Positions 1-10,767 of a stretch of 64,000 nucleotides of DNA are shown one piece after another (positions within the stretch are counted from its first letter, which is position 1; each line of letters begins with the position of its first letter). Source of the DNA: Azadirachta indica (lineage: Eukaryota; Streptophyta; Magnoliopsida; Sapindales; Meliaceae). The notes below the pieces were generated by a model. The model ran no database searches, was not told the DNA's origin, and was given only the letters and a program-made list of their open reading frames with translations. Location: contig CM040441.1 in the NCBI GenBank assembly GCA_022749755.1, forward strand, positions 11,471,475 to 11,535,474, written 5' to 3'. Made by a program: the position numbers and the translations under genes.

Positions 1-336
1 TGATAAGACAACAATACAAGAACGTACGGAACCATCCTAGCCAATTTATTAGAACAGCAGTGCACGCAAGCAAAAATATCTGACACTCTTTCCACTCAAG
101 AGCTAATTAATCAGAAGTGCTTCTGGAAGTCATAAATCTGCTTATTGATCTCATCAGTCTTTTCTTGATTGAGAAAGTGGCCAACTTCTTCCACCACAAC
201 AACTTCCTCCAACGATGGAACATCCCTTTAGAACCCACCTTTGTCTGTATATTCCTTGCTCCTTCCTAAATAATACGCCATGTCCGTGCCCCCCACGATA
301 AACTTCACAGGCACCGTTACTTTAGCCTCGGTCCAC

Positions 337-1115
337 TGTCACGCGCTGGAAACTGAGGCGAAAATTCCAGCACATGCGGCACTTGAACCAATTGATTGGC
401 ACTGCCCAAGTAAGTCTTTAATTCTCCCAAAATCAATTTGTGTGTGTGTGTTGCAAGAAGTGGCGTGAGATGAGTGAATTTGGTGCTCAATTTTGGGAGC
501 AAAATGGAGAAGAAGAAGAACTAACGTGAGAAGCAAATTTGGAAGAGAGAAATGGGTCCCTTTTCATTACACTTCACTATACAATATATATGTACAAATA
601 GATGGCCATGATTCACTCTATACAAGCACTTTCAATAGCCAAAATTATTCCATTTACAAAATTTACATGAAAATGAGAAAATATCTTACCTACCACCATT
701 AAACACAACATTGGGCCTATTGGATCATATTTTAAGGAAACCAAGCTAAGCTACTAAATCAAGCCAAGTGCTGTCCAGCTTGCTCCCTGCATGTGTCTTG
801 CTGCCCAGCCCAAATGGTGCTTCTAAGGATGCTTGAGGTGGTTGCTTCCAAGACCCACTGACTTGCTCAGCCTCGGTTGACACGGTAGGATGTCGGGCAT
901 ACTCCCGTTCTGCTCCGCTCACCCCCGAACTGCTATCGAAACCTTGTGTCTGCTTGCGGGGTACTGTTCACCAGCACACTGTTCATCCGCAAGTGTAAGC
1001 TCTCCGTCGAGAGGGTAGGTGACTTCGGAACTTGGGCGCGCTTGTTCTGCGAGGAGCACACTCTCGTGCTCTTGCGCTGTCGGCGGTTCCGCTTCCAAAT
1101 CGGCGGCATGTGACA
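337..1115 (-). repeat. 3' LTR of the TR-GAG-like element
   Basis: It is the direct-repeat partner of 3281-4059, with TGTCAC/GTGACA ends on the plus strand. It is the 3' LTR because the element reads on the minus strand. Confidence 0.9.
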
Positions 1116-1127
1116 CTCTCCCCCACC
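1116..1127 (-). other. Polypurine tract of the TR-GAG-like element
   Basis: The minus strand reads GGTGGGGGAGAG directly before the 3' LTR, which is the expected plus-strand primer position. Confidence 0.75.
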
Positions 1128-1343
1128 AAAGTGCTTGAAGCCCTCGTCAAACTCATTGTCGAGGTCTTGAGCTCACACCGCTGAGTTTCGCTTTCTTCTA
1201 CGCGAATGGGCACGAACTGAGCGCGTTGCATCAGAACTCTGTCCATGGGTGCTAGAAGAGGGAGTACTATCTTTCTTCTTTTCCATTGAGCAAGTCTCCT
1301 CTCTGCACATAACCTGGAAAGCTGAGAACACACTGCCGCTTAC

Positions 1344-3018
1344 TCAAATTCTATCAATTGACACCTTGTGTCGCTTCCTGGTATCATGAAATTCAATGCA
1401 CCCATCCTTAGTAAAGCTGAAGGGCAACAACCTATCAATGAACTCGTCGCCCAACACAAGCTGGAAGTCACTCATCGGTACCACGGTGAAGTTGATGTTG
1501 CTTTCCCATGTTCCGACCCTAATCGGGACTCTTCGAGCAACTCCGTTAATTAGCCGGCAAGGCTGATTCACTACTTGGATCCACCCCGGCTCTCAACTCA
1601 GCACTAAACCCAACTATTTTGCCAATTTTTCTGCAATCAAGCAATGGTTAGAGCCGCTATCAATGAATGCTTTGAAGCTTGACCCTTTGATGCCAACATT
1701 GACATACATCAATGTTTTTCTGGGCTTCGGCTTCTCCGCTGAATTGGCCTCGGACGTCTCTGCCTCGTACGCCCTTTTGGGCTTCATTACGTTGAAGATG
1801 CGCACTGCTCCAACCCGAGCATCCTCATCCGACTTGAACGAACTCAGTAAAGCGTTCAGGCGGTTCCGTTGCGGGCACTCTTTGGTGTGATAATCCCCGG
1901 TGCACAAGTAGCAAGTCCACTGCTTCTGCTTGCGCTGCTTGTCAACCTGCCCCCTTACTGCTGTCTTTCTGGTCGAGAGCTTTTAATGGCTGCTCCGTCT
2001 CATATTGGGGTCCTGACTTATGAGGTTTCACTCCCTCACCTTTCTCATGGCCACTCTTAGGCGGGCGTCGGTTCCGGTCTCGTTTCGGAGACTCTCGGCG
2101 ACGCTCGATCAAGGATTCCACTGCTGCTATTGCCAAGGTAAGGTCTTGGACATTCCTTCTCCTCAACTCTTGCTCTGCCCATGGTTGTAACCCATCCATG
2201 AAGAATAGCAACTGGCTTTTCTCCGGCATGTCAGTGATCTCGAGCATGAGCGAATTATACTCCCGCACATACTCCGCTATCGACCCCTGCTGCCTAAACC
2301 CTCGGAGCTTCTTTATCGCAGCCTCCTCAGCATTCTCCGGGTAGAATTGTCTCTTCAACTCACCCTTAAACGCCTTCTAAGTATCTATCCGGCATAAACC
2401 CCTCTCCATCTCCGTATGTCGGCGTTTCCACCATAACGCGGCATCACCATCGAAATAGAGAGTGGCGGAATTGATTCAGAGCCCATCTTCGTGCATTTGG
2501 ATGGCGTCGAAGTAACGCTCCATCATCCATAGGAATGTGTCAATTTTCTTGGCATCCCGCTTGCCTTTAAACTTGGGCGGATCCGGAACCTTAACTCTCG
2601 ATGCGCTGCTCGCACCGACACCCGAAGCAATGGCGGTTTTACAAAGCGCAAGGTCCTGCCTAACCTCCGCTAATTCCGCCTTGACAAAACGCAATTCAAT
2701 ATTAATTCTCTCCCGAAATTCATCCATGGCCAACCTTATGGAATCCGCAAATGTATCAAAAACATGTTGGAGTCTGCTCTCGACACCTGCGACCTCAACT
2801 TCTGCCTCTCGCTGACTCGTTTTGTCATCCAGCGTATCCAAACGCTCATGGATGTCACCCAAGGAAAGCTCAACCCTTGCCAATCTTGCATCAAATGAGC
2901 TTACCATCTCCTTGGACATAGCTCTCTCCTTTTCTCCTCTTCTTGAGCCTTGAACACGCCCACATTCTTCCTGCACTACCTCCACAACACCACTAGCTTC
3001 CACATCCTTGGCTGCCAT
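1344..3018 (-). pseudogene. gag-protease reading frame of the TR-GAG-like element, broken
   Basis: Translation starts at 3018 with a charged N-terminal region, then a Ty3-type gag core (APPKFKGKRD-like segment, then AALWWKRR, then the EYVREYNSLM segment). Two in-frame stops interrupt gag: TGA at 2476-2478 and TAG at 2377-2379. A one-base shift in a G-run near 1955 breaks the frame before a CCHC-type knuckle (CYLCTGDYHTKEC, about 1880-1910; spacing slightly off the canonical form). The aspartic protease follows, with active-site FIDSGS near 1650. A further stop or shift at 1614-1616 separates the second protease half (DFQLVLGDEFIDR), which ends at 1344. No reverse transcriptase or integrase coding follows. 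The protein would have packaged element RNA; this copy cannot make it. Confidence 0.85.
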
Positions 3019-3266
3019 GATTTAAGTTCACAACCAAACTTCCCACAAACAACACAAATTCTGCAATGATTCACCAACAACCAGCAAACCACTACCCAGA
3101 AAACTTCACAATCATAGCAACAAACCAAGAATACAAACCCAGAAATTCCAGCCACAACACAACAGCCAAAATTTCCACAACTTAGGATCTCTAACTAGTG
3201 TAATCTTCCAAAATCAGTGAGGAACAAGTTGCAGAGATACTTACCACACAAAACCCACACAAATAT

Positions 3267-3278
3267 GCTCTGATACCA
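3267..3278 (-). other. Primer-binding site, initiator Met tRNA
   Basis: The minus strand reads TGGTATCAGAGC two bases after the end of the 5' LTR. This is the usual plant retroelement primer site for tRNA-iMet. Confidence 0.88.
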
Positions 3279-3280
3279 AT

Positions 3281-4059
3281 TGTCACGCATTGGAAACTGA
3301 GGCGAAAATTCCGACACATGCGGCACTTAAACCAGCTGATTGGCACTGCCCAAGTAAGCCTTTAATTCTCCCAAGATCAATTTGTGTGTGTGTGTTGTAA
3401 GAAGTGGCATGAGATGAGTCAATTTGGTGCTCAATTTTGGGAGCAAAATGGAGAAGAAGAAGAACCAACGTGAGAAGCAAATTTGGAGAAGAGAAATGGG
3501 TCCCTTTTCATTACACTTCACTATACAATATATATGTACAAATGGATGGCCATGATTCACTCTATACAAGCACTTTCAATAGCCAAGATTATTCCATTTA
3601 CAAAATTTACATGAAAATGAGAAAATATCCTACCTACCACCATTAAACACAACATTGGGCCTATTGGATCACATTCTAAGGAAATCAAGCTAAGCTACTA
3701 AATCAAGCCAAGTGCTGTCCAGCTTGCTCCCTGCATATGTCTTGCTGCCCAGCCCAAATGGTGCTTCTAAGGATGTTTGAGGTGGTTGCTTCCAAGACCC
3801 ACTGACTTGCTCAGCCTCGGTTGACATGGTAGGATGTCGGGCACGCTCCCGTTCTGCTCCGCTCACCCCCGAACTGCTTTCGAAACCTTGTGTCTGCTCA
3901 TGGGGTACTATTCACCAGCACACTGTTTATCCTCAAGTGTAAGCTCTCCGTCGAGAGGGTAGGTGACTCCGGAACTTGGGCGCGCTTGTTCTGCGAGGAG
4001 CGCGCTCTCGTGCTCTTACGCTATCGGCGGTCCCGCTTCCGAATCGGCGGCACGTGACA
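3281..4059 (-). repeat. 5' LTR of the TR-GAG-like element
   Basis: It is the direct-repeat partner of 337-1115, of the same length. It is followed on the minus strand by the primer-binding site. Confidence 0.9.
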
Positions 4060-4084
4060 CCACGGAGATGTTAGTTTCCAATTC

Positions 4085-5126
4085 CTAGAAAATTAATAAG
4101 AGTTAATGACATGTTAGTCTTTAAAATTTAGGGCATTATTAATTTGATTAATACCTTTTATAATATATCATACGAGTGAAATGACATAGTCATCTCAAAA
4201 AAAGAAAATGAATAGAGAGAAGAAGAGGAAAAAAAGAGAAGTTGAACAGAGTAAGAAGAAAAAGAAAAGAAAGAAAAAAAGAAGGAATAGAGAAAGAAGA
4301 ATAAGAAAAGTAATAGAAAGAGAAGATGAAAGAAGAAACAAAAGAAAAAAGATGAAGAGAGGAAGAGACAAGGAAGAAGAGTAGGGAATTGTTTAACGAA
4401 GAAAGAAAAAATAGTTTCATTAATTTGTAACTATAGATTACAATTTTAGTCTTTGAAGAAAGGAAACAATTATTTTTTATTAATTTATAACTATAAAATT
4501 GTAATTTACCCTTCAAGATGTTAAATTTAACTGTGTAAGCACATTACATCAATCAATAAAAGCCTGATGACCTCAATAAGCACATTTATGACTTCTTCCA
4601 GAAGCACCTCGGTGTTTGATTAATTAATTAGCTCTTGCATCTTCAGAGCTTCTCTTCTTAGTTGATAAGCTAATAATTAAATACTTCCATGTTTGATTCT
4701 ACTTGTTGTTATGATAATAATAAACTGGCTGGAGCGTTCCCTTTCGTGTACTTTTGTTTGTTTCTCTAATGAATAAGCTAATTAATGGCAACACTGAATG
4801 ATTGCCACTTCCTTATCCAAATTTTCGATCGATGAGAAAAATTAATTGAGGCTTAAGCCTTCAAGCATTTTAAAATTATATTATAACTAGTTTCAGTAAA
4901 CTCCTAATAGAAGTGCAAGCGTCATTTATGTCACTTGCATCTCTGTGTCTTAAAACTTGCTTCGAAATCCCACAATTAATACTCTAGTGAACTTTTCTCT
5001 AATTTCGATATGCACGAGTTTTTCAATTCGATATACTCCATGAGCCACCCATAAAATTTCTAAATTGAACAAATCAGTACCTATTTAATAACATGATACG
5101 ACAATTATATAAATAATTAACAAAAT
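4085..5126. other. Intergenic, purine-rich tract
   Basis: No gene is visible apart from the 60-bp epoxide hydrolase tail at 4560-4619. A GA/AAG-rich low-complexity tract fills about 4195-4405; open frames across it are compositional. Confidence 0.7.
4560..4619 (+). pseudogene. Stray epoxide hydrolase C-terminus, opposite orientation
   Basis: On the plus strand 19 codons plus a stop read KPDDLNKHIYDFFQKHLGV. This matches the end of the intact epoxide hydrolase (KPDEINKHIYDFFQKHF). The flanking bases after the stop (TTAATTAATTAGCTCTTG) also resemble that gene's 3' flank. No upstream exon sequence is present, so this is a fragment of another family member. It lies convergent to the pseudogene at 111-4084. 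Confidence 0.8.
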
Positions 5127-5359
5127 TGTTCCGAAAAATCAAGCAAATAAGGAAATAGAAAATAATCACAACCACAAACAAACACCAAATTTACGTAGAA
5201 AACTTTTAAAATTTTCAGATGAAAAACCACCGGAGAAAGATAAATTTCACTAAAACGAAAATGAAGAACAGTATAATTTTTACGCTATACGTCTAAATAT
5301 ATATTCGAGTTTTGGGTCGAGTTCAAGTTATACTTGGATCGAGTTAAGCCCATACAATA

Positions 5360-5390
<31 letters not shown>

Positions 5391-5578
5391 TACATACATA
5401 CATACATACATACACATATATAATATCGTAAACAGGCGAGACAATACCCCCTAACCCCAGCAAGGGGCATTTCACTACCTTGCACCCCAAACGAGCTCTC
5501 TGGGGATCTCAACTCCCGATTGCATCAGCTTATCTCAATATACGGTACTGATTATAAATATAAATCACAAATTCTACA
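5127..5578. repeat. Solo LTR of the copia family at 25870-30725
   Basis: The sequence starts TGTTCCGAAA and ends ATTCTACA. It shares the order of motifs of the LTRs at 25870-26240 and 30294-30725: the GTAGAAAAC region, the GGGTCGAGTTC region, GAGCTCTCTGGGG and CACAAATTCT. Both flanks carry AAAAT (5122-5126 and 5579-5583), a perfect 5-bp target duplication. No internal sequence remains, so it arose by LTR-LTR recombination. It contains a TA/CA/CATA microsatellite at about 5358-5420. Confidence 0.85.
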
Positions 5579-5793
5579 AAAATTTTGAATTAATTTATCA
5601 TGTCATCTGATTACTTTCAATAGCACACATTGCACAATACCATGTACAAATATAACTTTAAATTTGAATGCCATAAAAAATAGTAATAGTAAGCTTGAAT
5701 TTCAAATCATTTAAAATAAAAATTTTGACCTATACCATTATTTATTACCTCCATCAATGACACACATTGCACACCTCTACTTATAAACATAAG

Positions 5794-6229
5794 TGTTGAT
5801 ACTAAAATTTGCATTTTCGATACCACAGAGTAAAAATTGAAATTCTCTTCTCTTTACTCAAAAAAAAGAAAAAACGATTTATTGCTTATTTCAAAAAAAT
5901 TATGAATGCTTTTAGATGAAGAGAATGCAACATATATATAGGAGTACTAACTTTCTTATTCTAATAATATCAGGAATTCTGATAGAATTTGGAGTATACC
6001 TTGCGGAATCCTATTTTGTCTCAAATTGGTACTATCAATTTTAGTTTTCCCCCTCTCATAAAGATTCTTTTAAGTGACAGTCTTATTAGCCAATTAAACT
6101 CACTTGTGTGACGCCGACCAGAATTTTTTCTAAGTTAAGTCGAATATAACATATTGGAACTGCCTAAGCATCAGGCCAATTAGCACGAAACTTATTAATT
6201 TCGTGGGCCCCAGGCTATCTTTCTAAACA
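5794..6229 (+). repeat. 5' LTR of the non-coding LTR-pair element
   Basis: Aligns by eye along its length with 7653-8002 plus about 8566-8664. Confidence 0.72.
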
Positions 6230-6859
6230 TTAAACTCCCCAGTTTTCAGTGAAACTAGTCCTTTCATTGGAAACTTTATTTAAAAACGATCCACAAACTT
6301 GAACATCAAACTTGAACTTCAGCATTCGACAATAATTCCTTCTCTCCATTGTAAATAAGTTGTAAAACAAACAATGATGATGGGAAGCAAGCTTTAATAG
6401 CAAAAACGCTTAGATGTTTAAGTTAGAGAATTTTTTTTGTCAAAAAAATATAGAAAATATAAATAAGAATGTATATAGTTACGTTTCTTGTGCTCAGAAT
6501 TTTTAATACTTAAGTTGGCGTTATTTATTGTTTGTTTTTAAGTTAACATTTTACCAATGTTTACTTGTAATATTTTTTCTTCCATTGTCTTAATCAAACA
6601 AATCATATGGAGTAAATAGAAATTGCATACCAAGACATATCGTGGCCTGATCTTGCTTTTAGGTCTTCTTTTCTGTCTTTTAAGTAAAACAAACTTTGCT
6701 AATATCAAGCATAAGTATTCATAAAGTCTGAGCTTTGACCAAGTCTTCTCTTCAACAATTCCTGTATGAAACAAATTTTATGATTCTCCTAATTGTTGTA
6801 TGGTTTGAACTGAAATTAAATCTTTTTACAATAACTTTTTTTGAAACTTATTTCGTTTT

Positions 6860-7480
6860 TTGATCCGAATTGAGGTCAGATTTTTTTTTTTACAATAGTT
6901 TGTTTAATAGGTGAAATTTATTGATTTTCTGATCTGAATTGTGGTCAAATTTTTTTAACGATTTTCTTAAATGAACAACTTTTAATCATAGTCTAATATG
7001 AACTGTGGTCAGATCTTTTTACGACAATTTACTAAGTAAACGAACTCCGTTGAATTCTTAATTATTATTATTTGATCTGAACTATGGTTAGATCTTTTTA
7101 TAATAGTCTATTGAAATTTATTAATTTTCTGATCTGATCTGAACTATGATCAGATCTTTTTATAATAGCTCATTGAATAAAGGAAATTTAATAATCTTCT
7201 AATCATCATCATTTGATCTGAACTATGCTTAGATCTTTTTATAACAATTGGCTAAGCAAACGAACTCTATTGAATTTTCAATCATCGTTGTTTTGATTTG
7301 AATTGTGGTTAGATCTTTTTTATACCAACTCTCCAAATATTAAGATATCAGAATAAGATAATCGTTGAGATCTAAATCGTGTTAAGATTTTTTTATTAAT
7401 GATTCTTTGAGAGTAATACTTCTTCAGCATCTTTGCATTCTATGGTTGCCTGATATAAACTGTAGTTAGATCTTTTTCCT
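6860..7480 (+). repeat. Degenerate tandem array inside the LTR-pair element
   Basis: The core GATCTGAACTATGGTTAGATC followed by a T-run recurs about nine times at roughly 60-90 bp spacing. Examples lie near 6868, 6930, 6992, 7073, 7135, 7214, 7294, 7360 and 7452. Units differ by substitutions and small indels. Confidence 0.75.
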
Positions 7481-7535
7481 GAAGACTAGAACATCAGCTC
7501 ATGTAGCTTTTTTTTTGTCTGCCTCTAATTTCTTC

Positions 7536-7640
7536 ATTATGGTTGTTCTTCCCTATTAACTTTCATGACTTTTTATATTGTTTCCCATGATGGTTGTTCT
7601 TCCCTATTAACTGTCACGACTTTTTGTATTATTTTCCACA
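7536..7640 (+). repeat. Short tandem duplication of about 55 bp
   Basis: A unit holding ATGGTTGTTCTTCCCTATTA and then CACGACTTTTT-like sequence occurs twice in succession just before the 3' LTR. Confidence 0.7.
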
Positions 7641-7652
7641 AACGGGGCCAAC

Positions 7653-8664
7653 TGTTGATATCAAAATTTACGTCTTCAATACCACATATAAAGATTGAAT
7701 TTTTCTCTTCTTCGCTTAAAAGAAAGAAAACAAGCTTTATTACTTATTTCAGAAAAATTATGAATGCTCTTATATGAAGAGAATATGACATATATATATA
7801 TATATATATAGATGTGCTAACTTTCTTATTCTAGTAACATTAAGAATTTTGGTAAAATCTGGAGTGTATCTTGCGAAATCTTAATTTGCCTCAAATTAGA
7901 ACTATCAATTCTAGTTTTCTTTCTTTCATAAAGATTCTTTCAAGTGACAGTCTTATTAGTCGATCAGACTCACTTGTGTGACACTTGACTATAATCTTTT
8001 TTAGGGACAGTTTGGGATTACTGTGGATTTTAAAAATATCTACTTCTACTGTATTATAGAAACAATCAGTTTTATAGAAAATCAGTTTTGTGTTTGATAA
8101 ATTTATTATTAAAAATATTGTAGCAATACAAATGACTAAAATATACATAGTAAATAGTGATAAATAAAAATTACTTTAAGTGTTTAATATAATATAATAT
8201 AATATAATATATACTTACTTAAAATAATTTATAGATAAATATATATATATATCATAAATGAAAATAAAAGTAAAAAACAAAAAGAAAAATTTTTTGTTTT
8301 AATAATTTTATTTCTCAATTAAAGTTGAAATTAAAAAATAATTTGTAAGGTTAATTTTGGGTTTTTGTAATTTTAAATGGATATATTTTTGTATTATATT
8401 TAAAAATAAAATTACTTTTCAAAATCAGATTTTAAAAAGTAACTCTTTTCCTACTTTTCAAAATCTGATGTAGGATTTTAAAAATATTTTATCAAACACC
8501 CAAAATAACTTTTGACAGTTTAAAATCACTTTTACTTCTCCTAACGGCAATTCCAAATGGGTTCTTAAACTAAGCCGAACAAGATATATTGAAACTGCCC
8601 AAACATCAAGACTATTAGCACGAAACCCATTAATTTCATGAGTGCGAGGCTATCTTCCCAAATA
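7653..8664 (+). repeat. 3' LTR of the LTR-pair element, with an insertion
   Basis: It matches the 5' LTR up to about 8002 and again from about 8566. The intervening segment is foreign to the 5' LTR. Confidence 0.72.
8003..8565. mobile_element. MITE-like insertion in the 3' LTR
   Basis: About 560 bp of AT-rich non-coding DNA is present in one LTR but absent from the other. Its ends are imperfect inverted repeats: GTTTGGGATTACTGT near the left end against TTTGGAATTGCCGT read inward from the right end. This end type resembles hAT-like plant MITEs. No clean target duplication could be fixed. Confidence 0.6.
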
Positions 8665-8669
8665 ATAAC

Positions 8670-9570
8670 TTTTCAAAGTTTAAATGCCACAAAAAATAAT
8701 AATACTAAACTTCTCAAATTGTACCTCAATTTTCATTTCAAGCAGTGAAATGATTTTGATAGTGAAATAATTTTTAAAAAATTGTGAATTTTTTATGCAA
8801 TTGTTAAAAGCCACATCACTACTTTGAATCAACTAAAAATAATTATTTAGAATGTATAATTTTATTCATAAAATGTTAGTTTTTTTCAAAAGTTTTTTTG
8901 TAGGGGCAAATCATAAGTTATCTAATTAATTGAACTATTTTTGAAGGATAAAATTTAGAATCGTTGCACGAAAATACATAAATTATTATGTTCCAAATTT
9001 TACTTATGGAGTTGCAAAACATAATGAAAAATATAAATTAAAATTATGGACATAAGTAAATATTTTCATAAATGGTAATAATAATAGACAATAATTACTA
9101 TTTATTCCTTTAAGCTTTTTGTTATGACAAAAACAAAACCAATATGATATATACAACACATATATAGTCCCATTTTATCCCCCCTTCTCTTATTCTATTC
9201 TAACCTATAAACATGTTTTATATCAACATATTTATTCTTTATAACAATATAATAATGCACACAAAATTAATGAAATACAAATATATTAAAGCAATCACCT
9301 TACAAATTAGAATAAGAAGTATATATACCAAATTAATTAAATATAAGATATTAAAGCAATTATTATACAAATTAGAAAATAAGCTTGAGTAGTCAAGTTA
9401 AACACATGGGCATTGAACAGAATTTAAAATAAGAAAAAGTAATGTTTATCTACTGTTTCCTTTAAGAACGTTCTGTGTTAGTTAAGCAATTTTTATCTCG
9501 TTACTATACTTTATATTATTAGTTATATGCTTGACATTACATGAAAAAACCTTAGATCCGTTTAAGAAAG
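8670..9570. other. AT-rich intergenic
   Basis: No gene was seen. About 60 bp near 8665-8730 resembles 5648-5710, upstream of the LTR-pair element. A short imperfect duplication is visible at about 9270-9390. Confidence 0.6.
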
Positions 9571-10767
9571 GTGTTGAAGAAGGCGTACAAAAAACATTCG
9601 CCAATAGAAGCTCGAAGGCATCCTCCGAAAAATGTATTTGAAGAGGATTGCAATTACTTATGTTACCTTTGGGAAAATGAGAAGTGTGAGGTATGTTTTT
9701 TAATTGCAGCTTTATTAACCATAAATTATTAGTTTATGAAAATTGGCAAGATTTGTTGGAATTCTTGGTGAGTTGTGCATGAAAAATGTATGAATTATTA
9801 GTTTATTATCCATAAATATTTGCTGCAACAAAATTCTGTTGTTGCTCAATTGATGATGTTAGATAAAACCTGATTCGTAGCTAGGGTTTTGTGTTGGACT
9901 ATTTAGTTTTATACAAATTTCAAATTTTGGTCCATTATTCATTCATACACATAATTGCTGAATTTGGTCGATGTTCTTTGTTCAACAATTCCTCTTTCAT
10001 ATTGCTTGTTTGCGTTATGAATTAGACTTAATTCATTTTTTATATATATGTTAAAATGGCATTATTATGTTAGATACAAGTCTACGAAATTATAATAATT
10101 TTCTATGCATTAATAATACATACATAAATTATTTAAAAAAGTTTATCATCTATACAAACTAATAGTAATTGTATAATTTTGTTAAAAGAGTCTAGTCCTG
10201 GTTGAATGCAAACGTGCAGTTGCAGATCCAAATTTTTTAATGTTCTGATAATTAATTTTAAAACATGCATGCACATTAAAGAACCATATTATTCATCTTC
10301 TCTTTCAATTACCTTGCTCTAAATATTATTACTATACATCGAATAATTAATTAAGAGCATCATCAGCTAGCGTGGACAAATTCAATTCGCAAGTTAATTT
10401 TAGGTTAAGAGATCAAGAACAAAGTGTGCAGGGAGGGAAATGTGTGTTTGTATCAATATAATGTCACTGTCGATATTCAATGAATTTTTTTTACTTTTTG
10501 ATAATTTATCATATAAAATTATAGAAAAAAAAAGTGTGACAAAATAGAGAAATATGTTTGGTACATTTTTTTTAGACTACTGTTAACAGATGAAATGTTC
10601 ATTTTGCGGATCATTTTCATGCAATGCATTACAATGAAAAAAATGGGTGGATTAATTCGGAAGCAGAAAAGGAGCATGTAAGTTCATTATTTATTTATTT
10701 CATTTAAATTAAATTCATTTTTAATTTTGAAATTATTGTGTTTATAATTTAATATATTTTGAAATAG

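Larger units (their letters stand above)
337..4059 (-). mobile_element. Ty3-type LTR element with gag and protease only (TR-GAG-like)
   Basis: Two direct repeats of 779 bp (337-1115 and 3281-4059), beginning TGTCAC and ending GTGACA, flank an internal region of about 2.2 kb. Read on the minus strand, the 5' LTR is followed by a primer-binding site matching the initiator Met tRNA (3267-3278) and the 3' LTR is preceded by a polypurine tract (1116-1127). The flanks share CCAC as a short target duplication inside an epoxide hydrolase exon. The interior codes for gag, a zinc knuckle and an aspartic protease; reverse transcriptase, RNase H and integrase are absent. This matches the published non-autonomous plant class called TR-GAG. 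The LTRs differ at roughly a dozen sites in the first 200 bp by eye, so the insertion is not very young. Confidence 0.88.
111..4084 (-). pseudogene. Epoxide hydrolase pseudogene, last exon only, split by an LTR element
   Basis: The minus strand at 111-336 encodes the C-terminal part of an alpha/beta-fold epoxide hydrolase and is closely similar to the last exon of the intact gene at 12683-12932. The similarity continues into the 3' flank (about 1-110). The first codons of the same exon (reading NWKLTSPWT) and its AG acceptor lie at 4060-4084, beyond a 3.7-kb retroelement. The copy is dead for other reasons too. Relative to the intact gene, the GGFKK stretch has become GGF-stop-R, and one Phe codon is missing from the C-terminal DFF. 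No exon 1 or 2 is visible up to 4560, so only the 3' end was duplicated or retained. It is probably an old duplicate of the gene 12 kb away. Confidence 0.88.
5794..8664 (+). mobile_element. Non-coding LTR-pair element (LARD/TRIM-like)
   Basis: Direct repeats starting TGTTGATA lie at 5794-6229 and 7653-8664; the second is lengthened by an insertion. A polypurine-like stretch (ACGGGGCCAAC) directly precedes the second repeat, as expected for a 3' LTR on the plus strand. The flanks ATAAG (5789-5793) and ATAAC (8665-8669) look like a 5-bp target duplication with one change. No clear primer-binding site was recognised. The interior of about 1.4 kb has no gag or pol coding and is mostly a degenerate tandem array. 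Confidence 0.68.

Noticed and set aside
1614..2060. Plus-strand frames opposite the gag-protease region
   Set aside because: They are antisense shadows of the retroelement coding frame.
4190..4516. 108-codon minus-strand frame rich in Ser/Phe/Leu
   Set aside because: It lies across a GA/AAG low-complexity tract; the composition explains it.
5285..5512. 75-codon minus-strand frame with CVCMYVCMYVC repeats
   Set aside because: It is a translation of a CA/CATA microsatellite inside the solo LTR.
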